This document shows positions 47,497 through 56,490 of a DNA stretch of 64,000 nucleotides, one piece after another. Numbering within the stretch: the stretch's first letter is position 1; each line of letters opens with the position of its first letter. Source of the stretch: Thalassotalea psychrophila (GTDB lineage Bacteria > Pseudomonadota > Gammaproteobacteria > Enterobacterales > Alteromonadaceae); contig NZ_CP134145.1 of NCBI RefSeq assembly GCF_031583595.1, positions 2,232,001 through 2,296,000 on the forward strand. Direction: 5' to 3'. The notes under the pieces are model-generated. The model searched no databases, had not been told where the DNA came from, and worked only from the letters and a program-made list of their open reading frames with translations. The translations under genes and the position numbers were made by a program.

Positions 47497-49201
47497 GGAT
47501 TTTTCCTTCTGATGCTGATGGTGGTTTAATATTTAGTAGTGCAGATAATGTTGGTGCTACATCAACAGTCTCCACTCTTCGATAGATATGTTTTGCTGTT
47601 ATACCTGGACCTGCAAAGATAACTGGCACAAATGTATCGTACGTCCAAGGAGCGCCGTGAACCGAAGTTACTTTTAGGCCATCAAGGTCATTGATAAATT
47701 CTTGCGGTTTATAAACGATGTATATATCACCAGAACGACCAGGGTAATAATTGTTTATTACGGCCGTGTTGAGTTTGGTATTACTTAATGAGCCACGTTC
47801 AATATTGTTACTGGCAATCGCTCTGTACACGTCTTTATCTAAAAGTATAGCTCTGGCAATTCGATTCTGTACGTCAGCCAGAGGTAAGTTGTGTTTGTCT
47901 ATCACGTTATGGTTAAGGTAGATGTATGGGTGATGGTAGCCTTCAATTAAGTCTTCTTTGATGCCTAGTGTCTTTTTAACATTAACGATAGGTGCAAAAT
48001 CTTCCCACTTGTTTTGATTTACGTTTTTACCTTGCAGTTGCTGCTCTTGTAAATAACCAGGAGCATCGGGACCACCATGGTCTGCTGATAACACGATAAT
48101 GGTATTATCTAAACCAACCTGCTTATCAATAAAGCTTAATAAATCAGCTAATGTTTTGTCTAACCTTAATAAATTATCTTCACTTTCAAGGCTAGAAGGC
48201 CCGAAAAAATGACCAATATAATCAGTTGCAGATAAACTGATCGACAAATAATCAGTAACATTATCCTTACCCAACTTTTCATTGATAATGAGTTGTTTGG
48301 CAAAATCTACGGTTAGCTCATCACCAACAGGACTTATGGTAAGTAGGGTACTAAAGTACTTGGAATCGCCAAAGGAGTGTGGAAATGTTCTGCCATATTT
48401 GGCTAAATCCATTTCCCATTTGTTATCATCTTTATCGGCAAATAAATAACTTTTTTTATCGTGTAACAATTCCCACTTCTTATTCAAATACGTTGCTGGA
48501 AGTTTTTTTGCGTTCCAATCAGTTACCCAACTTGGGTATTCTTCATAGTAATAACTACTCGACACAAACTCTTGTTTTGCCTTTGAAAACCAAAGCGCTT
48601 TACCACCGTGGCCAGCCATAGATACAGCGCCTCTATCTTTTATTGAAACGCCAAATACTTTCGATTTTCCAGCACTGGCAATAAGAATTTCGTCAGAAAA
48701 TGTAGAGCTACTGATTGTATTTGGTGAGCGGCCATCGACATTGGCGGCTTTTTGGGTTGGATCAATTTCCGTTTTTTTATCAACGTCTGCATTTTTCGAC
48801 AGCAAATGATATTTTGGATCTTCTATATTATAAACCGTGGTACCTGCTTTACGGTCATACCAAATATTACCGATTAAACCGTGGCTGGATGGATAAGCGC
48901 CGGTCGCTAAAGTAACGTGACCAACAACCGTTTCATTGTTTGCATGGTTATGGTGAGCATCTCTATATACAGTCCCTTGTTTTAGAAGATAGTTAAAGCC
49001 ATTGTCAACAAATCTATCTTGATGTTGAAAGGGCATATCACCACGCAACTGATCAACGGTTATTTGTAAGATTAATTTCGGTTTAGCATTTTGCGCAGCC
49101 AAAGATACATCCATCATTGGAAAAAAGAAAACTGCACATGCTAAAGAGAAGTAAATCAAAGCTTGTCGCATATTGCATTTAACGAAATGAAAAGTTTTCA
49201 T
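47477..49201 (-). CDS. PafA-like alkaline phosphatase/phosphodiesterase, secreted
   Basis: Periplasmic phosphomonoesterase or nucleotide pyrophosphatase-family enzyme. From the ATG at 49201 (family start MKTFHFVKCNM; the open frame continues to 49285 without homology) it is 574 aa. A signal peptide ends near DVSLAAQ. The metal and active-site sequence begins LILQITVDQLRGDMPFQH; the nucleophile Thr region is ETVVGHVTLATGAYPSSHGL, and later metal ligands lie in VLSADHGGPDAPGY and SVHGAPWTYD. It overlaps the FGE-like gene by 20 bases, so they are one unit. Confidence 0.86.
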   Translation of the reverse strand: MKTFHFVKCNMRQALIYFSLACAVFFFPMMDVSLAAQNAKPKLILQITVDQLRGDMPFQHQDRFVDNGFNYLLKQGTVYRDAHHNHANNETVVGHVTLATGAYPSSHGLIGNIWYDRKAGTTVYNIEDPKYHLLSKNADVDKKTEIDPTQKAANVDGRSPNTISSSTFSDEILIASAGKSKVFGVSIKDRGAVSMAGHGGKALWFSKAKQEFVSSSYYYEEYPSWVTDWNAKKLPATYLNKKWELLHDKKSYLFADKDDNKWEMDLAKYGRTFPHSFGDSKYFSTLLTISPVGDELTVDFAKQLIINEKLGKDNVTDYLSISLSATDYIGHFFGPSSLESEDNLLRLDKTLADLLSFIDKQVGLDNTIIVLSADHGGPDAPGYLQEQQLQGKNVNQNKWEDFAPIVNVKKTLGIKEDLIEGYHHPYIYLNHNVIDKHNLPLADVQNRIARAILLDKDVYRAIASNNIERGSLSNTKLNTAVINNYYPGRSGDIYIVYKPQEFINDLDGLKVTSVHGAPWTYDTFVPVIFAGPGITAKHIYRRVETVDVAPTLSALLNIKPPSASEGKILEEIFK

Positions 49202-49261
49202 AGATAACCCTGTTGATATATTGTGTTTGGATAGAAATTTATGTTGGTTTGTAAATTTGGA

Positions 49262-49295
49262 TAAAAAGACCATCATTGTTACCAATGATGGTCTT
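49262..49295 (-). terminator. Rho-independent terminator after the first sulfatase
   Basis: Arms AAGACCATCATTG (49266-49278) and CAATGATGGTCTT (49283-49295) form a perfect 13-bp stem with a 4-base loop and a T-run on the minus strand. It separates the sulfatase at 49318 from the phosphatase gene, which must have its own promoter or depend on readthrough. Confidence 0.88.
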
Positions 49296-49317
49296 AACGT
49301 TCTTTCAATGTTTTTAT

Positions 49318-50817
49318 TTATGGTACAAAGCTTCCTGGTTTTTGACGTTGCGGGAAGTCTTTAAAGGTTTGTTTAAACTTGGCCACCTTATACATCGATG
49401 GTGCCATCAAGAACATATGTTCCATATACCATTGACCGTAATTACTCGCTTCATGGTCCATACGTTCGTAAGGGTCCATTCTCAAGTTATACATTTTTGG
49501 AGCACGCAACACTTTCCAAGGGCATATCCAAGTTTCCAATCCATGACAAGCCTGTGCTCTGAACACCATTTTATAATCACCATCACGAATAGCGACTACT
49601 TCTCCGGTATCTGATGAGTAGATAAACTCTTTACGCGGTCCTTCTTTAGACGTATCTAAGAAGTGCGGCAAGAAATTAAAACCGTCTAAATGTACTTTAT
49701 ATTTAGTTCCTGCAACGGTTTTACCTTTTTTAAGATCTGCTTTAATGTTGGTATCACCTACAGCAGCCAAAATAGTTGGCATCCAGTCTTGTAAAGAGAT
49801 AATTTCATTAGACACTTGATTGGGCTTAATTTTACCTGGCCAACTCACCATCATAGGGACGCGGTAACCACCTTCCCAGTTAGAATTCTTTTCTCCCCTG
49901 AATGGCGTGTAACCACCATCGGGCCATGCTAACAATTCAGCTCCATTGTCAGTGGTATACATAACAATGGTATTATCAGCTATTTTAAGAGCATCAAGTT
50001 TGTCAAGTAATTGGCCAACATGGCCATCATGCTCTACCATACCATCAGCATAGATTCCTTGACCGGTTACGCCTTGAGATTCAGGCTTTAATCGGGTCCA
50101 AATATGCATGCGAGTGGTATTAAACCAGACAAAGAAAGGCTTTTTGGCGGCATGGGCTTTATCGATAAACTTTAATGTTTTAGCCAATACTTCTTCATCA
50201 ATGGTTTCCATACGTTTTTTAGTTAATGCCCCTGTATCTTCTACTTTACCATCAGCAAACGAGTTAATAACGCCACGCGGACCAAAGCGTTTTTTAAACT
50301 CTGGGTCTTTCGGGTAATCAGGATGTTCTGGTTCATCTTCAGCATTTAAGTGATATAGGTTACCAAAAAACTCATCAAAGCCATGATTACTTGGTAAATG
50401 TTCATCTTGATCGCCTAAATGGTTTTTACCAAATTGGCCAGTCATGTAACCATGAGGTTTTAATAGCTCTGCAATAGTTGGATCTTTTTTACTTATGCCT
50501 TCTTTTGCACCTGGTAAGCCAACTTTTGTCAAACCGGTACGAATAGGGTGCTGGCCAGTAATAAAACCTGCACGACCTGCGGTACAGCTTTGATCGCCAT
50601 AAGAATCTGTGAACAAAATACCACCATTGGCAATGCGATCGATATTTGGAGTTCTGTAGCCCATAATGCCGCGATTATATGCGCTAATATTAAATGGTCC
50701 AATATCATCGCCCCAAATTGAAAGAATATTGGGTTTGGAGGTGTCTGTGGTTGCGAACGCAGAAGTTGATAGAATCAACATGCTCATCCCTAAAAAAAAT
50801 TTCTTACTTCTTTTCAT
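49318..50817 (-). CDS. Sulfatase (type I, CTAGR active site), first copy
   Basis: Exported arylsulfatase-like hydrolase, 499 aa, signal peptide about residues 1-22 (ending TSAFA). The cysteine converted to formylglycine is C78 in DQSCTAGRAGF, a C-x-A-x-R form of the usual C-x-P-x-R. Metal ligands include the double Asp of IWGDDIG (residues 35-39) and MYTTDNGAE; FGKNHLGDQDEHLP holds the conserved Lys and His. It is a close paralogue of the sulfatase at 50976-52544. Substrate unknown. Confidence 0.92.
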   Translation of the reverse strand: MKRSKKFFLGMSMLILSTSAFATTDTSKPNILSIWGDDIGPFNISAYNRGIMGYRTPNIDRIANGGILFTDSYGDQSCTAGRAGFITGQHPIRTGLTKVGLPGAKEGISKKDPTIAELLKPHGYMTGQFGKNHLGDQDEHLPSNHGFDEFFGNLYHLNAEDEPEHPDYPKDPEFKKRFGPRGVINSFADGKVEDTGALTKKRMETIDEEVLAKTLKFIDKAHAAKKPFFVWFNTTRMHIWTRLKPESQGVTGQGIYADGMVEHDGHVGQLLDKLDALKIADNTIVMYTTDNGAELLAWPDGGYTPFRGEKNSNWEGGYRVPMMVSWPGKIKPNQVSNEIISLQDWMPTILAAVGDTNIKADLKKGKTVAGTKYKVHLDGFNFLPHFLDTSKEGPRKEFIYSSDTGEVVAIRDGDYKMVFRAQACHGLETWICPWKVLRAPKMYNLRMDPYERMDHEASNYGQWYMEHMFLMAPSMYKVAKFKQTFKDFPQRQKPGSFVP

Positions 50818-50918
50818 AAGTACCCTTAATTTATCTATGGTTAAATGTTTGTTTTATTCAAATTAACTATAGTCTAAGGATGTAAAGTTATCGATTTATG
50901 GGCAAATAAAATACAAAA

Positions 50919-50953
50919 ATAGCCCTGCAAGTTCAAAAACTTATCAGGGCTAT
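50919..50953 (-). terminator. Rho-independent terminator after the second sulfatase
   Basis: TAGCCCTG (50920-50927) pairs with CAGGGCTA (50945-50952), with an inner AAGTT/AACTT extension. A T-rich run follows on the minus strand. It ends the unit at 50976-52544. Confidence 0.8.
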
Positions 50954-50975
50954 ATTTAATTAGGATGTACTCATA

Positions 50976-52544
50976 TTATTTGTCAGCAAGTTCAGTTTGA
51001 ACTTTGTTTACAAACGCTTTCATTTGTAATGTTGTGTAGTCAATATCTGCAGCACCAAAACTCTGACCAGCTTGCATTGGGTATCCTTCTAGTGACCCCA
51101 GGAACTCTTGAACCTTGCCGCTTACTGGTACAAATGCCCACATGTTATCAACCATCCAACGAATATACATTGAAGACTCTGTAGGACCTTTTTCAAACGG
51201 GTCAGCACGCAAGTTTACTAATTGCGGCCATGCTGGTACTTCACGTATGCCACGAGCCATGTCGCCTTTTACCAATGCGAAGCTTGCTTTCCAGTCATTC
51301 CAACGAATCGCGTTTAATTGACCTGTTTGACTAAAGTACATAATAGTATCGCGAGGTGCTTCATCTATTTTACCTTCGAAGAATGGTTTGAAGTTGAAAC
51401 CGTCTAAATGAACACGCCAATTTTTGTCATTGATCTCATCGCCTTTTTTCAGGTCTGCAACTAAGGTGTCATTACCCATTGCTGCGGCCAAAGTAGGCAT
51501 CCAGTCAAGATGAGACATCATCGCGTTAACCTTTGAACCAGGTTTAATTGTGCCAGGCCATCTTACAAGTTGTGGAACACGCATGCCGCCTTCATAAGTA
51601 GTACCTTTTTCGCCATGGAATGGGGTGTTACCACCGTCTGGCCAAGTGAATGTTTCTGCGCCGTTATCAGTTGTGTAAATAACAATGGTGTTATCAGCAA
51701 TATCTAAATCGTCAAGTTTGTCTAGCAAGATTCCAACTTGTTCATCATGCTCCAACATGCCATCTGCATAAATGCTAATGCCAGATTTACCTTGCCATTT
51801 TTCTTGTAAATGCGTCCAAACATGCATACGAGTACTGTTGTACCAAATAAAGAATGGTTTTTCGGCTTTATGTGCTTTGTCGATGAATTTTAATGTTTCA
51901 CCTAAAAACTCTTCATCAGCTGTTTCCATACGTTTTTTGGTTAATGGACCTGTATCTTCCATACGACCGTCGGCATAAGTGTGTAGTACACCACGTGGGC
52001 CATATTTTTTCTTGAACTCTGGATCTTTCGGGTAATAGTACGTTTCCGGCTCTTCTTCAGCATTTAAGTGGTAAAGGTTACCAAAAAACTCATCAAAACC
52101 ATGTTTGGTTGGTAAATGCTTGTCTTGATCGCCCAAATGGTTTTTACCAAATTGGCCAGTCATATAGCCGTTATCTTTAGCAACATCAGCCATTGTTGGT
52201 GCCCAGTCAGGAATACCATGGGTTGAACCTGGCATGCCGATGGTCATTAAACCGGTTCTGAAAGGTTCTTGACCTAAAATAAAAGAAGAACGACCTGCGG
52301 TACAGCTTTGTTGAGCATATTGATCGGTAAACAAAGCACCTTCATCGGCAATTCTATCGATGTTTGGTGTTTGATAACCCATCATGCCGTGGTTATACGC
52401 ACTAATATTATAAATGCCGATATCATCACCCCAAATGGCAAGAATGTTTGGCTTTGATGTATCTGTAGTCGCCATGCTAGCAGCTGATGTAACCAGCAAC
52501 CCTAGGCCTATGGCACATTTTGTTAATTTGCTATTTAAAGTCAT
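50976..52544 (-). CDS. Sulfatase (type I, CTAGR active site), second copy
   Basis: Exported sulfatase of 522 aa with a signal peptide ending near AASMA. The formylglycine cysteine is C81 in QQSCTAGRSSF. The pattern TDTSKPNILAIWGDDIG and most later segments, such as FGKNHLGDQDKHLPTKHGFD and YTTDNGAETFTWPDGG, are shared with the first copy, so the two arose by tandem duplication. They differ most near the C-terminus. Separate terminators suggest separate transcription. Substrate unknown. Confidence 0.92.
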   Translation of the reverse strand: MTLNSKLTKCAIGLGLLVTSAASMATTDTSKPNILAIWGDDIGIYNISAYNHGMMGYQTPNIDRIADEGALFTDQYAQQSCTAGRSSFILGQEPFRTGLMTIGMPGSTHGIPDWAPTMADVAKDNGYMTGQFGKNHLGDQDKHLPTKHGFDEFFGNLYHLNAEEEPETYYYPKDPEFKKKYGPRGVLHTYADGRMEDTGPLTKKRMETADEEFLGETLKFIDKAHKAEKPFFIWYNSTRMHVWTHLQEKWQGKSGISIYADGMLEHDEQVGILLDKLDDLDIADNTIVIYTTDNGAETFTWPDGGNTPFHGEKGTTYEGGMRVPQLVRWPGTIKPGSKVNAMMSHLDWMPTLAAAMGNDTLVADLKKGDEINDKNWRVHLDGFNFKPFFEGKIDEAPRDTIMYFSQTGQLNAIRWNDWKASFALVKGDMARGIREVPAWPQLVNLRADPFEKGPTESSMYIRWMVDNMWAFVPVSGKVQEFLGSLEGYPMQAGQSFGAADIDYTTLQMKAFVNKVQTELADK

Positions 52545-53193
52545 AATTAAACCCTTAGTAAGTTGGATGTCAGCAGCGTTAACTGATAACTGATTTCGAA
52601 AAGAACTTTAACTAAATTGAGAAAATTTTTGAAATTAAACGAAACGCACCTAGTATAAATATATCTTATAGTACCTGTGGGGCTCATTTCTCAATTTGTT
52701 TTTTGTAAATGAAATTGTCATGTATTACAGTGGGTTGGGTTTGTTGTTTTTGTTAGGTATCATTTTAAAAGAATATCAAAATAAGTCTTGCTTATTTAGT
52801 TGGTTTGTAGATAGTTCAAATTTAGAGGCGTTATTTATAATTCAACATGGACAATGAATTTTAAAAAAGCATGCATTAATACTTAATATGTATGTTTGTC
52901 AAATAATGTAGGAGTTATAATAGATGGATCAATGTCGTTGGCGAGGATGTACGGTTTATGATGATTGACATTCCATCTTTTTGAAGTTCAGAACTTAAGC
53001 CATCCCTTAAGTAAAAAAAAGTGCTCAAAAGAGCACTTAAATGTGTTAAAAAATAATTTTATTGGCAAGTGTTAATTGTTTTAATAGCCAAAGTGTTTCA
53101 GTAAAATTCTGCGAAATTTCGGCTCCTTATAATCGATTAAACATTGCTATACAGCGGTTATGGTTGTTAAAAAATAATTCTGATGGTAGTTAG
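52545..53193. other. Long AT-rich intergenic region
   Basis: About 650 bases upstream of the second sulfatase. It holds that gene's promoter and the hairpin terminator at 53011-53038. I see no ORF with a ribosome site, no RNA gene and no direct repeat. Confidence 0.5.
53011..53038 (-). terminator. Probable terminator of the outer-membrane protein gene at 53194
   Basis: Arms AAGTGCTC (53019-53026) and GAGCACTT (53031-53038) with a 4-base loop, preceded by an A-run that is a T-run on the minus strand. It lies about 155 bases past the gene stop. Confidence 0.7.
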
Positions 53194-53991
53194 CTAGAAT
53201 TGATAATTAAATTCTATTCTATGATCACCATTGTCAAAAGACACATTTTCGTTCCAGTTGGCAAAATACCTAAGGTTAAATCTAGGTGTGAACTGATAAC
53301 CTACTGAAGCTTCGTGGGTTAAGATTGAACTTTCATCTTGACCATATGCATTATTTTGATAAACATCTGAGCCCGATAGTGTTTCCAGATAAAATGGATT
53401 GTAGTTTACCCATAATTTATCAGTAATTGCGTATTTTGAATACATACCAACAAGGTAATAAGTTCCTTGAACTGAGTAGCCACTATCAACCGTGCCATCA
53501 TCTTCAAGAGCATTGTTTGCAATACCTGCACCAACACCTGCTAATGGGAAGAGGCTTAACTTACCAAACTTTGGTAATGCTTGAATGAATGAATATGACA
53601 CTGAACCAGATTCGTCGGCTAATGCATTTGCATCTAGACCTAAAGATATATCTAGTTGAGAACCTCTACCATTAGTCATGTCTACTTGAAAGTTTCGAAA
53701 ACGAAATGAGTCAACAGAGTTATCTTTAACTGCGTTGTTATCCCAACCTAAGTCTTCACCTCCAAGGCCTTTTAATTCAAGTACATTCATTCCAAACGTA
53801 TTTGGGTTACCAGTATCGTAACTTTGTCCATATTTTAGGTTTAAGCCTTTATTGGTAACACCAGCACCGAATTGCGAATAAACGGCAAGTGGATCCGACA
53901 TATCCTGAACTTCTTCTTCAGCCAATACCGTTGTTGAATGGGCTGTTAAAATGGCCATCAGGCCAATAGATAATTTTGCTATAGTTTTCAT
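53194..53991 (-). CDS. Predicted outer-membrane beta-barrel protein, unknown function
   Basis: Secreted protein of 265 aa with signal peptide ending STTVLA. The mature part has repeated strands with Tyr/Trp/Phe girdles and ends in HRIEFNYQF, a C-terminal Phe typical of barrel proteins. I recognise no named family. It lies between the AraC regulator and the sulfatases on the same strand, about 230 bases after the regulator. It may be a substrate porin of the cluster, but that is inferred only from position. Confidence 0.6.
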   Translation of the reverse strand: MKTIAKLSIGLMAILTAHSTTVLAEEEVQDMSDPLAVYSQFGAGVTNKGLNLKYGQSYDTGNPNTFGMNVLELKGLGGEDLGWDNNAVKDNSVDSFRFRNFQVDMTNGRGSQLDISLGLDANALADESGSVSYSFIQALPKFGKLSLFPLAGVGAGIANNALEDDGTVDSGYSVQGTYYLVGMYSKYAITDKLWVNYNPFYLETLSGSDVYQNNAYGQDESSILTHEASVGYQFTPRFNLRYFANWNENVSFDNGDHRIEFNYQF

Positions 53992-54159
53992 AAAAAACTC
54001 CTGTGTACATCAATCTAATTGCCCTGATTGTATTGCCTAAAATCATATTGTTGAAATAATTAAAATGAGTAGTAGTATAAATTTTTTATATAGTGAGGGA
54101 GGGTAGAGCATAAGTTTGCAGATGTGGTTTAGAGTGATGAGTATCAATCTTTATATAAA

Positions 54160-54183
54160 GCAAGGGATCTTAGATCCCTTTGT
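54160..54183. terminator. Hairpin after the AraC-family gene
   Basis: AAGGGATC (54162-54169) pairs with GATCCCTT (54173-54180) around a 3-base loop, followed by TTG. Nearly the same hairpin is at 30771-30791. The T-run is better on the plus strand than on the minus. Confidence 0.5.
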
Positions 54184-54218
54184 TATTAGTATAGAAACTA
54201 TTTTAACCGTGAAACAGT

Positions 54219-55229
54219 TTAACTTTCGCTGTCAGTTTCTCGATAAGCTCTTGGGGTAACACCAGTCCACCCTTTAAAAGCACGAATAAATGCACCAGGT
54301 TCGCTAAAGCCTATTTTAATGGCTATTTCGCTTATTGACCATTTATGCTGGGTTAGATGATAAATAGCGATGTCTCGGCGAATAATATCTTTAATTTTTT
54401 GGTAGGTCACGCCTTCGCTTTTGAGTTTTTTTCGCAATGTTTTTGGAGTCATAAAAAACTTTTCAGCAATAAGTTCGAAGGTTGGAAAGCTATTATTTTC
54501 ACAAGCTTCAATCTCCAGCCGTATTTTTGTACTGTAACTGTCATCTTCTACAGGATTAAGCAATACATTCTCAGGTGATTTTCGGATGTAATCCATTACA
54601 GTTACTGAGTTTTGGGTAATTGGCATAAACATATAATCAGTACTAAAACTTAAACTTAAACAACTTTGATTATAGTTTCTCGGGCATGGAAATAAATAGC
54701 GATATTCGCTTTCATGATCCGGGGCAGAGAAATCAAAATTTACTTCTTTTAAAATGATATTTTTACTGATTAACCAACAAGCAGTTCTGTGCCAAGCACA
54801 AAGAACAAATTCTGCAAATAGATGATCCGGGTCGAACTCTGGTTTTGCTATTTTTACTTCTAAACGAACAATATCACCTTCTTCGATCATGTTAAGTTCA
54901 TAGGCATCACTTATGTGTTGGTAATATCCAATGCCCAACTCTAGTGCTCGTTTTAAATTTGGCGCACCAATAAATAGATGGCCGGCATAGAAAAATGAAC
55001 CAAGAGGTACAGCAGGATCTACTAAGCCCATATATTCATCTTGCATTGTTACCACGCTTTTACGTATGAGCTTGATAAAATTACGATAAGGAATTCGGGC
55101 ATTGGCATCTTCGGCCACTTCTAAAGGGATACCAGCATAGTGCAATAGTGGTATAGGGTCATGACCATTTCTTTCTAGACTGGCCATTAATGCCTTAACG
55201 TAATGACACAATATAGTCGTTTTTTCCAT
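54219..55229 (-). CDS. AraC-family transcription regulator
   Basis: Regulator of 336 aa from the ATG at 55229 (MEKTTILCHYVKALMASLER), which has GGTGA upstream; the frame stays open to 55289 without family similarity. The N-terminal half is an Arabinose_bd-type ligand domain of the OruR/ArgR2 kind, and the C-terminal AraC double helix-turn-helix carries FMTPKTLRKKLKSEGVTYQK and SISEIAIKIGFSEPGAFIRA, then WTGVTPRAYR. It is divergent from the beta-oxidation genes starting at 55544 and probably controls them. Confidence 0.9.
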   Translation of the reverse strand: MEKTTILCHYVKALMASLERNGHDPIPLLHYAGIPLEVAEDANARIPYRNFIKLIRKSVVTMQDEYMGLVDPAVPLGSFFYAGHLFIGAPNLKRALELGIGYYQHISDAYELNMIEEGDIVRLEVKIAKPEFDPDHLFAEFVLCAWHRTACWLISKNIILKEVNFDFSAPDHESEYRYLFPCPRNYNQSCLSLSFSTDYMFMPITQNSVTVMDYIRKSPENVLLNPVEDDSYSTKIRLEIEACENNSFPTFELIAEKFFMTPKTLRKKLKSEGVTYQKIKDIIRRDIAIYHLTQHKWSISEIAIKIGFSEPGAFIRAFKGWTGVTPRAYRETDSES

Positions 55230-55543
55230 GCTTTCACCCGTAAATTTATCGAAGCCAACAGAAACAAACCTTCCAATATAAGTAGCCATTCTAATATAAC
55301 AAAAATATTACCGTTAAATTAGAGCAACTCGATTACAAGGTATTATGTTGGCGCATACTATAACGACAACATCAGATAATGCAATAAGCTGTTTATATTA
55401 TTAATGATTATCGTCAATTGTCACATTTTTGCTAATTTTAAAGTACTTTTCTGTCATTGTTGAATTACTGCAAACTGTTCAATATTTACCGCATCTATGA
55501 AACGTTTAATTTTAAAAACAACAATTATACAAGGTGATTCTTT

Positions 55544-56464
55544 ATGAGCGACATTAAATTTTTTGACAAGGTAGTTATTGTTACTGGTGCAGGTGGCGGT
55601 TTAGGCAGAGCGTATGCTATTGAATTTGCAAAGCGTGGTGCACGAGTTGTAGTAAATGATCTAGGTGGTAGTGGTGCTGGTGAAGGAGCAAGTAGCTCTG
55701 CAGCAGATGTAGTAGTAGCTGAAATTAAAGCCTTTGGTGGTGATGCAGTAGCAAACTATGATTCAGTTGAGTTTGGTGAAAAGATTGTACAAACCGCAAT
55801 TGATAACTTTGGTCGTGTTGATATTTTAGTAAACAACGCCGGTATCTTACGTGATTCTAGTTTCACTAAAATGTCAGACACTGATTGGGAACTTATCTAT
55901 AAAGTTCACGTAGACGGTGCTTATAAACTTACTAAGGCAGCATGGCCTTACATGGTTAACCAAGGCTTTGGTCGAGTTATTTTTACCACTTCTGCAGCTG
56001 GTATTTACGGAAACTTTGGTCAAGCAAACTACAGTTCTGCAAAATCTGCATTATTGGGCTTAGGTAAAACGTTGGCCATTGAAGGCGCTCGCAAAAATGT
56101 TCACGTAAATGTTATTGCACCTATTGCTGGCTCTCGATTAACAGAAACGATTTGGGGCGAAGATATCTTAAAAGCAACCTCTCCAGATTACGTGGTACCA
56201 CTAGTAGTAAAACTATGTAGTGAAGATAACAAAGACACAGGTGGAGTTTATGAAGTAGGCGCCAGCTGGTTCGCAAAAGTTCGAGTAGAACGTAGTGAAG
56301 GTTATGCCTTTGGTGTTGATAAAGATGTTAGCGCTGAAGATGTTGCGTCTAAATGGGATGCCATTTGTGACTTTAGTAACTCTGCACCAGCGGAAAGTAT
56401 CGTAAGTACATTTAACGCTGTTGGTAAAATGGTTGGTATTGACTTACTCGCAGCTAAAAAATAA
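55544..56464 (+). CDS. Short-chain dehydrogenase of the (3R)-hydroxyacyl-CoA dehydrogenase type
   Basis: NAD(P)-dependent oxidoreductase of 306 aa. Cofactor loop TGAGGGLGRAYA (residues 14-25), the NAG motif ILVNNAGILRD, and the catalytic Tyr-x-x-x-Lys in ANYSSAKSA. The length, the ARVVVNDLGGSGAGEGASSS insertion and a C-terminal extension match the dehydrogenase part of eukaryotic multifunctional enzyme 2 and its bacterial relatives, which oxidise (3R)-hydroxyacyl-CoA. First gene of the plus-strand cluster; AAGGTG precedes the ATG. Confidence 0.88.
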   Translation: MSDIKFFDKVVIVTGAGGGLGRAYAIEFAKRGARVVVNDLGGSGAGEGASSSAADVVVAEIKAFGGDAVANYDSVEFGEKIVQTAIDNFGRVDILVNNAGILRDSSFTKMSDTDWELIYKVHVDGAYKLTKAAWPYMVNQGFGRVIFTTSAAGIYGNFGQANYSSAKSALLGLGKTLAIEGARKNVHVNVIAPIAGSRLTETIWGEDILKATSPDYVVPLVVKLCSEDNKDTGGVYEVGASWFAKVRVERSEGYAFGVDKDVSAEDVASKWDAICDFSNSAPAESIVSTFNAVGKMVGIDLLAAKK

Positions 56465-56490
56465 ATATAAAAGTTAATTAGGAAAAAATT

